Of a stretch of 14,745 nucleotides of DNA, positions 7,177 through 12,593 are shown in pieces (the first letter of the stretch is position 1; the number at the start of each line of letters is the position of its first letter). This DNA comes from Armatimonadota bacterium. Its GTDB lineage: Bacteria > Sysuimicrobiota > Sysuimicrobiia > Sysuimicrobiales > JACQTN01. The DNA lies in NCBI GenBank assembly GCA_016210785.1, contig JACQTN010000024.1, forward strand, positions 1 through 14,745, read 5' to 3'. The position numbers and the translations under genes are program-made. The notes below the pieces were generated by a model, which was not told the DNA's origin, searched no databases, and saw only the letters and a list, made by a program, of their open reading frames with translations.

Positions 7177-7455
7177 GTGCCTAAGCGCTCACGCAAGACC
7201 AACAAGCCTTCGGACGTGAACCGACTAGCGGCTCAAGTCGTGTCCGAGGCTACCGGGCAGCCGACAACACAGGGGCGACCGAAGAAGAACCCTCACGCGG
7301 TTGCCCTGGGTCGGCTCGGCGGACAAAAAGGGGGGAAAGCGCGCGCCCAGAAGCTCAGCCCACACGAACGCGCCGAGATCGCCCGGAAGGCTGCGCGGGT
7401 GCGTTGGTCTAGCGGACGGCGGCTAGTGCCTCGATCTCCTGAAGGTCATACGTGA
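7177..7455 (+). CDS. Small basic KGG-repeat protein (histone-H1-like/uncharacterised)
   Basis: The 92-residue, strongly basic protein has the layout of a small, widespread uncharacterised bacterial family. It has an N-terminal MPKRSRK, a helix DVNRLAAQVVSEATGQ (13-28), a Pro/Lys-rich hinge, then ALGRLGGQKGGKARAQKLSPHERAEIARKAARVRW (43-77). This Lys/Arg/Ala-rich carboxyl half resembles histone-H1-like or stress-type 'KGG' proteins, so nucleic-acid binding is a reasonable inference. Family members usually end at the RW. Here 15 further residues (SSGRRLVPRS onward) run into the convergent gene, overlapping it by 47 bases. The start is GTG at 7177, with only a close GAAGG and a -10 box 6 nt upstream, so a leaderless mRNA is likely. 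Confidence 0.75.
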   Translation: MPKRSRKTNKPSDVNRLAAQVVSEATGQPTTQGRPKKNPHAVALGRLGGQKGGKARAQKLSPHERAEIARKAARVRWSSGRRLVPRSPEGHT

Positions 7456-7894
7456 AGTCGAACTCGATCTGGATCGGTCTGTCCCGGTCTGGATTGGCGT
7501 TCTGGTTGTAACTGTCAACATCTACCTTCAACTGGCGGCAGTCGCCGACGATCTGCTGCCGCCGCTGTGCGAACGCGATTTCCATGTGGTCACGCGTAGC
7601 GGTCCGAATGTCTGCCCACAGCCTGAGCTGCTCATCGTTCTTCTCCATCGGTACAACGTGTTTTGCGCGGACGGTCCTGCCCTGTGGGTCAGTAATGTAC
7701 TCCTCCCGCATCGCCCGAGATAGCAGCTCCGCGCACTGCTCAATTATCGATGCAGGCCGCGGAGCCCAGAGCTTGTTGCGAATGGCCCATTCCGCGATTT
7801 GGCGTGCCGTGGCAGGCCAGGGCTCGCCTGACTGCATGTACTGGTTGGCGATCTGCTGCATTTCCTTCGGGCTATGGTGCAGTTGTCTTCTCAC
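7409..7894 (-). CDS. Conserved-looking hypothetical protein, third gene of the higBA operon
   Basis: This 161-residue soluble protein has no signal peptide or membrane segment, and I do not recognise a characterised family. It has a helical N-terminal half (SPKEMQQIANQYMQSGEPWP, then TARQIAEWAIRNKLWAPR), which could be a winged-helix-like fold. The middle contains AMREEYITDPQGRTVRAKH (61-79), and the end has FAQRRQQIVGDCRQLKVDVD followed by the acidic, beta-like IQIEFDFTYDLQEIEAL. The start is GTG at 7894 with AGGAG about 9 nt upstream; that site overlaps the stop codon of the preceding metallopeptidase gene 12 nt away, so the genes are probably translated together. The context suggests a role in the toxin-antitoxin or stress module, but no activity can be assigned. 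Confidence 0.8.
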   Translation of the reverse strand: MRRQLHHSPKEMQQIANQYMQSGEPWPATARQIAEWAIRNKLWAPRPASIIEQCAELLSRAMREEYITDPQGRTVRAKHVVPMEKNDEQLRLWADIRTATRDHMEIAFAQRRQQIVGDCRQLKVDVDSYNQNANPDRDRPIQIEFDFTYDLQEIEALAAVR

Positions 7895-7906
7895 GGTCTT
7901 GCTCTC

Positions 7907-9052
7907 CTAAAGCCCTGCGGGAGGAGTGTGTCCCCATCCGTCTGTAAGGGCCGATTGCGTGACGATGCTACGGACTTTCTCCAGCATCCTCCTGTGATAC
8001 GTGTAGCCGATTTCGCCCCTATGCTGCAGTTGGCCGACAACAATTCCGGGATGCACTTTCTGTAGCGCGGCGAAGCCGGTGATCTTGGTTGCAGAGTAGA
8101 GAGGACGTACCCGACGAATGAAGTGGTCAAGGTCCCTCTGAGGGATCAGGAATTCCACCGCGAATTGGTCGGCGTCTTTCTCCTCCTGGGGCCCGTCCTT
8201 CTCTGCAATTCTACTTTCCCTCAGCAACTCGACATCTAAGGGGGCATACCCTTCGAGTCCGTGGCGTTCTTGGACGTGACCCAACTCATGCATCAAGGTA
8301 TGCCAGAAAGCATCGATGCGGTCGTAGCGTAAGGACAACGCGACAACGGGAGACTTCTTCTCAAGCCAGAGACATGCGCCATCGATGCGGGTCTGCTCAA
8401 GATGCTCGACTACAACAAAGCGAATTCCCGCCTCAGCCAGAACCTTCGGGACATGACGGACATCCTCACGGTTCCACAGCAGCGTCTTTAGTGTCTGCAT
8501 GGCTCTCTGAAAAGACACTTTACTAAAGGGGGCTGCCTGAACTGCCCTTGCAAGCTGCCGCGCACGGAATAGCCACGCCCGCTGCAGTGGTGTAACGGAA
8601 GCGTATGACGTACTCTTTCGCGCGGCGGACCAGACTATGGCTTCCTCGTCGAGGCTACTGATCTCGAAGAAATCCAGGACGCGCTTCTCCAACACATCGA
8701 CGCTGTTCGAGGTTTCGATCCAATGACGGCGGATCATCTCCCTGACGGGTGCCTTCACAAAGAGCTTGGCACGACGCTCGATGTTGTTACTGCCTGCCGC
8801 CGTCCGGACGCGCCAAAGTTGATAGATACTTTCGAGGTTCATCCAATACCGGGGGTCAACGCCAAATGCAGCACCGAGTGCCTTGGCCGTTTCGGGCGTG
8901 ATGGAGCTCTTCCCGTTGATGATCTCATTGATATGCTGAGGCGAAACCGTAAGGATCTCAGCCAAATCGGCCTGAGTCCACCCTCGCGCCTCCAGCTCCT
9001 CGCGGAGGAACTCCCCCGGGGGGAATGCCTCTGCCGGCGCCACTCTCTGCAT
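7907..9052 (-). CDS. HigA-like antitoxin/XRE regulator fused to ImmA/IrrE-family metallopeptidase
   Basis: The 381-residue protein joins two domains. Residues about 10-75 are an XRE/HigA-type helix-turn-helix: GEFLREELEARGWTQADLAEIL, HINEIINGKSSITPETAKALGAAFGVDPRYW. Residues about 200-310 form the ImmA/IrrE-type Zn metallopeptidase, with HTLMHELGHVQERH (HExxH at His255-Glu256-His259) and the downstream EEKDADQFAVEFLIP segment supplying the third ligand region. A helical linker lies between. By analogy it should neutralise the upstream toxin, repress the operon through its HTH, and possibly cleave a repressor. ATG at 9052 has GAGGAGG 5 nt upstream, overlapping the stop of the toxin gene (10-nt gap), so translation is coupled. 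The toxin-before-antitoxin order is the one typical of higBA. Confidence 0.9.
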   Translation of the reverse strand: MQRVAPAEAFPPGEFLREELEARGWTQADLAEILTVSPQHINEIINGKSSITPETAKALGAAFGVDPRYWMNLESIYQLWRVRTAAGSNNIERRAKLFVKAPVREMIRRHWIETSNSVDVLEKRVLDFFEISSLDEEAIVWSAARKSTSYASVTPLQRAWLFRARQLARAVQAAPFSKVSFQRAMQTLKTLLWNREDVRHVPKVLAEAGIRFVVVEHLEQTRIDGACLWLEKKSPVVALSLRYDRIDAFWHTLMHELGHVQERHGLEGYAPLDVELLRESRIAEKDGPQEEKDADQFAVEFLIPQRDLDHFIRRVRPLYSATKITGFAALQKVHPGIVVGQLQHRGEIGYTYHRRMLEKVRSIVTQSALTDGWGHTPPAGL

Positions 9053-9062
9053 CTCTGCCTCC

Positions 9063-9359
9063 TCAGTGGTAATCGTCGATACCTACGATAACGGCTACCT
9101 TGTCTGGGCTTTTCCCCTCGAACTTAAGGATAAGCCGCCATTGGTCGTTCAATCGCATCGAGTACTGACCGGCCCGGTTCCCCTTGAGCTTCTCGAACCG
9201 GAGCGACCTTAGCTGGTGGAACGTCCGCTCATCAGGCGCAGCTCGAATCTGCTGCATCCGCATCCGGAAGGCCCTGACGACCACCTGACTGTGCCCTCCG
9301 CGATGCCCTTCGTCGGTCTCCAGCCGAGCTAAGTCATCGTCTGCGAATCTGATCTCCAC
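9063..9359 (-). CDS. higB: HigB-like RelE/ParE-superfamily toxin
   Basis: HigB toxins are ribosome-dependent mRNA endonucleases kept in check by HigA. The 98-residue product has normal family length. Its carboxyl half is the HigB signature: LRSLRFEKLKGNRAGQYSMR (50-69), LNDQWRLILKFEG (70-82), VAVIVGIDDYH (88-98), including the terminal His used in catalysis by several HigBs. The N-terminal half is divergent but has the expected helices (FADDDLARLE; VVVRAFRMRMQQIRAA). The start is GTG at 9359, placed exactly 6 nt after a TAGGAT -10 box, so the mRNA probably has no leader. It is the first gene of a three-gene operon with the HigA/metallopeptidase and the 161-residue protein. Confidence 0.88.
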   Translation of the reverse strand: MEIRFADDDLARLETDEGHRGGHSQVVVRAFRMRMQQIRAAPDERTFHQLRSLRFEKLKGNRAGQYSMRLNDQWRLILKFEGKSPDKVAVIVGIDDYH

Positions 9360-9365
9360 AAGACA

Positions 9366-9394
9366 ATCCTACGCCCGGAATTGGAACTTGTCAA
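9366..9394 (-). promoter_or_regulatory. higB operon promoter (leaderless)
   Basis: On the minus strand TTGACA (9389-9394) is followed after 17 nt by TAGGAT (9366-9371), then 6 nt to the GTG start of higB. This is a near-consensus housekeeping promoter, with the predicted transcription start at the start codon. Confidence 0.7.
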
Positions 9395-9400
9395 TAATGG

Positions 9401-9421
9401 ACTTCGTCTATAAGACGAAGT
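9401..9421. promoter_or_regulatory. Palindromic operator, probable HigA-binding site
   Basis: ACTTCGTCT (9401-9409) and AGACGAAGT (9413-9421) form a perfect inverted repeat around ATA. It lies 6 nt upstream of the higB -35 box and between the higB and transposase promoters. HigA antitoxins autoregulate through such palindromes, so this is the likely operator. Confidence 0.6.
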
Positions 9422-9436
9422 GGCGAATATCATATA

Positions 9437-9465
9437 GTGACAATGCATGAACGCTCAAGTATACT
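9437..9465 (+). promoter_or_regulatory. Promoter of the IS1-like transposase fragment (leaderless)
   Basis: GTGACA (9437-9442), a 17-nt spacer and TATACT (9460-9465) make a near-consensus promoter, followed by 6 nt to the ATG at 9472. The predicted transcript starts at the start codon. Confidence 0.6.
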
Positions 9466-9471
9466 AGGGCC

Positions 9472-9681
9472 ATGAACAGGCCGGATCGAAGGCAGCGAAC
9501 CCAAGTGGTAAGCGCCCTGGTCGAGGGGAACTCCATCAGGGCTACCCGCCGCATGACGGGCGTAGCCAAGGGGACGGTGCTGAGGCTCTTGGCGGATATA
9601 AGGACGGTTGGACGTGACGCCGCAACGGGGCGAGAAGGCGCTCGACATGCTCGCTGCGGATGGCGCCGGGGTGCAAACTGA
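9472..9681 (+). pseudogene. Truncated IS1-like transposase, N-terminal fragment
   Basis: The first 43 or so residues (MNRPDRRQRTQVVSALVEGN, then SIRATRRMTGVAKGTVLRLL) match the helix-turn-helix beginning of IS1-family transposases. From about 9600 the homology ends abruptly, and the frame runs through unrelated sequence to a stop at 9679-9681. The catalytic domain is missing. The fragment retains its own promoter, so a 69-residue DNA-binding chimera might still be made. It abuts, tail to tail, a truncated IS630-type transposase. I recognise the family from memory of its N-terminus; a profile search would settle it. Confidence 0.7.
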
Positions 9682-10085
9682 GGAACCACCGGGCACGCCG
9701 GCCGGTGGGAGATGTCAGGACAGCGCCAATGCCCGACAGATGCTGCCAGTTGAACGGTTCCACTGCCAGGGGTGTGCGGCCTTTGGGAGCCCAGGTCGCG
9801 CGGATTGGGGGGCCCTGGGCAAAGTCGCTCTCGTCGAGAAAGACCAGGGCCGCGTTCAGCCGCTGGGCTTTTTCTTATCAGCGGGCAGGACGTGCGGACC
9901 CAGCGTGCGATGGCAGCCTCGTCGCGCTCCCGTGCCCGGCGGGCGGGGCGCTGGTGAGTCCAGCCCAATTGGCGCAACAGCCGCCACGTCTGAGGGAGGG
10001 GACAGCGCACATGGCAAACCTTCCAGATTACCTGGGCCACGCGTTCAAGGGTCCACAATTTACCCACTATCCCGCCGTGGCGAGA
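9605..10085 (-). pseudogene. IS630-family transposase remnant, frameshifted and truncated at both ends
   Basis: Read on the minus strand, from about 10085 to 9875 one frame gives GKLWTLERVAQVIWKVCHVR, WRLLRQLGWTHQRPARRARE and AAIARWVR, typical of the helical N-terminal region of IS630 transposases. From about 9874 another frame continues with KAQRLNAALVFLDESDFAQG (first catalytic Asp at 9833-9835), ATWAPKGRTPL, HLSGIGAVLTSP and HPGAIRSEHVERLLAPLRRH. The switch occurs at a run of five A/T (9869-9873), equivalent to a one-base insertion. The second frame has TGA TAA just before it. Both the first about 70 residues and the last part of the DDE domain are missing. No terminal inverted repeats were recognised. 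Confidence 0.8.
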
Positions 10086-10294
10086 ATTGTTCTTCGCGCG
10101 TACCCGCGCCTGCCCGCGCGCGGGGAGGGGAGGCGCGGGCCGGCCCCGAATACAGTCTGTGGGGCCCGGGCCTGGCGCCCATCTCCCGAGTTCTTCCGCG
10201 TCGACCTCCTGGCCGACTGGCAAAGCGGGACGCGCGCAGCGCTTCCTGGAGGTTCGAGCAGACGCATCGCCATCCCACGCAGAGGAGGGACACC
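10086..10294 (+). other. Leader region of the transporter operon
   Basis: No gene is supported. The segment is extremely G/C-rich and contains a 9-bp inverted repeat, CCCGCGCCT (10103-10111) with AGGCGCGGG (10131-10139). AATACAGT near 10148-10155 is a weak possible -10 without a convincing -35. A GGAGG at 10284-10288 is the ribosome site of the next gene. The in-frame open stretch upstream of 10295 is not conserved-looking and crosses the IS remnant, so it was not used as a start. Confidence 0.4.
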
Positions 10295-11806
10295 ATGACG
10301 CATCGTCTGTCGAGGTATGCCGTGCTGTCGGCGCTGCTGGTCTTCGCGCTGGGCGGCACGCTGCCGGCGCAGACCGCCCGCCCGGCTTCCCAGGTGGTGA
10401 TCGCCCGGGGCGCCGACATCCTGACCGGCGATCCCACCATCGACGCCTACAATGTGCACACCAGCGTTTTCCTGAACGTGTGCGACACGCTGGTGGTATT
10501 CGGCGAAGGCGGCCGGCTGGAGCCCAGGATCGCCGAGTCCTGGAAGGCGGAGGACCCCAAGACCTACGTCTTCAAGCTCCGCCGCGACGTGAAGTTCCAC
10601 GACGGCACGCCGGTCACGGCGCAGGACGCCAAGTTCACCCTGGACCGCATCATCGATCCCAAGACGAAGTCGGCGATGGACGCCGACTTCGCGCCGATCA
10701 TCGCGTCCAGCGAGGTCCCGGATCCATACACCCTCCGCATCAACCTGAAGGTGCCCCTGGTGCCCTTCGTCAACCAGATGCCCTTCGTCTTCGTGATCAG
10801 CAAGCGCGCCTTCGAGCGCATGGGGGAGAAGGAGTTCGGCAAGAAGCCCGTCTGCTCCGGACCGTACAAGTTCACGGAATGGGTGCCCAACGACCGGGTG
10901 GTGCTGGATGCCTTCGACGGGTACTACCGGGGAACGACGAAGATCCAGCGCGTCATCTACCGCACCATTCCCGAGGCTTCCACGCGCGTGGCCGCGCTGC
11001 GGGCCGGCGAGGTGGACTTGGTGGAGGCGGTCCCGCCGGACCAGATCAGGACCGTGGAGAACGCTCCCAATCTCCGGATTGAGCGGGCGCCCAGCGGGCG
11101 CATCCTCTTCTTCTTGATGTACGCGTGGGACGGCCCGTTCAAGGACAAGCGGGTCCGGCAGGCGCTCAACTACGCCATCGACTGGGACGCCATCAGCAAG
11201 GCCGTCTTCGGCGGCAACGCCCGCAAGGCTCCGTCCCCGATCCTGCCCCACGTCTTCGGGTACAAGTCCGTGGTGCGCTACTTTTACGACGTGGAGCGGG
11301 CGAAGCGAATGCTGGCGGAGGCGGGCTACGCCAGCGGGTTCGCGGTGACCATGGAGAGCCCCAACGGGCGTTACTTCCGTGACCGCGAGCTGGCGCAGGC
11401 GGTGGCGGGTTACCTGCAGCAGGTCGGCGTGCGGGTGGATCTGCGCACCTATGAGTGGGGCGAGTACCTGCGGCGCTACCGCGGCCGGCAGGTCAGGCTG
11501 GGGCTGTTTGGCTACCTGAACATTTTCCGCGACTTCGACGACATCGCCCTGCACTTCGAGCCCGACCGGCGCGGCATCTACTGGAACGACGCCACGGTGA
11601 CCCGGCTCTTCCGGGAAGGCCGCAGCACCACCGATGCCAGCCGCCGCAAGGCGACCTACTCCAAACTGCTGGACGTCATCATGGAGGAGGCGCCGTGGCT
11701 GTTCGGCGTGGAGATCGCCAACATCTACGGCGTGAACAACCGGCTGCAGTGGAAGCCGATCCCGGGCACCGATAACTACGGCATGTACGGCGCGACGGTG
11801 AAGTAG
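10295..11806 (+). CDS. ABC transporter substrate-binding protein, peptide/opine/nickel (SBP_bac_5) family
   Basis: This 503-residue extracytoplasmic receptor belongs to a Dpp/Opp-type importer. It has a signal peptide (RLSRYAVLSALLVFALGG, cleavage near LPAQ-TA, residue 26) but no lipobox cysteine, so it is probably free in a periplasm rather than lipid-anchored. Family motifs follow in order: LNVCDTLVVFGEGGRLEPRI with AESWKAEDPKTYVFKLRRDV, KFHDGTPVTAQDAKFTLDRI, CSGPYKFTEWVPNDRVVLDA, YYRGTTKIQRVIYRTIPEAS, VRQALNYAIDWDAISKAVF, and a C-terminal EAPWLFGVEIANIYGVNNR. ATG at 10295 has GGAGG 6 nt upstream. The next gene begins 2 nt after the stop, so the four downstream genes form one operon. The ligand is unknown; the neighbouring amide-hydrolase-like and aldolase genes suggest it is catabolised. 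Confidence 0.93.
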   Translation: MTHRLSRYAVLSALLVFALGGTLPAQTARPASQVVIARGADILTGDPTIDAYNVHTSVFLNVCDTLVVFGEGGRLEPRIAESWKAEDPKTYVFKLRRDVKFHDGTPVTAQDAKFTLDRIIDPKTKSAMDADFAPIIASSEVPDPYTLRINLKVPLVPFVNQMPFVFVISKRAFERMGEKEFGKKPVCSGPYKFTEWVPNDRVVLDAFDGYYRGTTKIQRVIYRTIPEASTRVAALRAGEVDLVEAVPPDQIRTVENAPNLRIERAPSGRILFFLMYAWDGPFKDKRVRQALNYAIDWDAISKAVFGGNARKAPSPILPHVFGYKSVVRYFYDVERAKRMLAEAGYASGFAVTMESPNGRYFRDRELAQAVAGYLQQVGVRVDLRTYEWGEYLRRYRGRQVRLGLFGYLNIFRDFDDIALHFEPDRRGIYWNDATVTRLFREGRSTTDASRRKATYSKLLDVIMEEAPWLFGVEIANIYGVNNRLQWKPIPGTDNYGMYGATVK

Positions 11807-11808
11807 CC

Positions 11809-12573
11809 ATGCGGCCCAACGCCGTCAAAGCCAAGGTCATGGCCGGTCAGCCCTCGTGGGGATTCTACACCAGCTTCCCCTCCCCGGACCTGCTGGAGTT
11901 CATGGGCCACCTGGGCTTCGAGTTCGTCTGGCTGGACAACGAGCATTCGCCCATGGACGTGGACAACGCCGCGCACCTGGTGCGGGCGTGTGAGACCGCG
12001 GGCGTGGTGCCCATCATGCGGGTCTCCGCCAACGATTCCGCCCAGATCCTCAGTTACCTGGAGATCGGGATCATGGGCGTCATGGTGCCCCACGTCAACA
12101 CTGCGGAAGACGCCAGGCGGATCGTGAATGCCGTGCGCTACCGCCCGCTGGGCCGCCGGGGCGCGGGCAGCCAGAGCCGCGCGGCCAACTTCGGGCTCAC
12201 CCAGACGTCGGTCCAATACTTCGAGCAGGCCAACCGGGAGACGCTGGTGATCCCGCTCATCGAGGAGCCGGAGGGTTTTGAAAACCTCCCGGAGATCTGC
12301 CGGGTGGAAGGCGTGGACATCATCGCGTTCGGGCCGGGCGATCTGGCCATGGCCATGGGGTATCCGGGCAACTCCGGGCACCCCGAGGTGCAGAAGATCA
12401 TCCGCCGCGCCGAGCAGCAGGTGGTGGCGTCGGGCAAAGTGCTGGACGCCATCGTGGCCAACGCCGAGGAGGCCAGGCAGGCGCTGGCACGGGGCGCGCG
12501 GTTCATCTCCATTGGTGTCCACGCCATGCTGCGCCAGATGGGGCGCGGCTTCCTGGACGCGGTGCGCGCCTGA
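11809..12573 (+). CDS. HpcH/HpaI-family aldolase (2-keto-3-deoxy-acid type class II aldolase)
   Basis: Members cleave 2-keto-3-deoxy or 4-hydroxy-2-keto acids to pyruvate and an aldehyde with a divalent metal. The 254-residue product shows FVWLDNEHSPMD (39-50, base His46), MRVSAND with the pyruvate-binding Arg71, LEIGIMGVMVPHVNTAEDAR (84-103), IPLIEEPEGFENL (metal Glu152 or 153) and the metal-binding Asp178 in AFGPGDLAMAMG. The GPGDL form replaces the more usual GPNDL. The ATG lies 2 nt after the stop of the binding-protein gene with no strong ribosome site of its own, so coupling is likely. CitE-like or phosphonomutase-fold relatives are alternatives, but the motifs fit HpcH/HpaI better. The natural substrate is unknown. 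Confidence 0.9.
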   Translation: MRPNAVKAKVMAGQPSWGFYTSFPSPDLLEFMGHLGFEFVWLDNEHSPMDVDNAAHLVRACETAGVVPIMRVSANDSAQILSYLEIGIMGVMVPHVNTAEDARRIVNAVRYRPLGRRGAGSQSRAANFGLTQTSVQYFEQANRETLVIPLIEEPEGFENLPEICRVEGVDIIAFGPGDLAMAMGYPGNSGHPEVQKIIRRAEQQVVASGKVLDAIVANAEEARQALARGARFISIGVHAMLRQMGRGFLDAVRA

Positions 12574-12593
12574 GCCGCTCACTCGAGCCTTCC

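Noticed and set aside
9869..9880. Programmed frameshift in the IS630-type transposase
   Set aside because: The shift is at a run of five A with adjacent TGA TAA and no good slippery heptamer, and the gene is truncated at both ends, so decay is the simpler explanation.
9608..10294. Upstream extension of the binding-protein frame
   Set aside because: It crosses the IS630 remnant and places about 230 odd residues before a clear signal peptide; the ribosome site and signal peptide fix the start at 10295.
10067..11554. Minus-strand open frame opposite the binding protein
   Set aside because: Antisense shadow; the plus strand has strong family motifs, a ribosome site and operon spacing.
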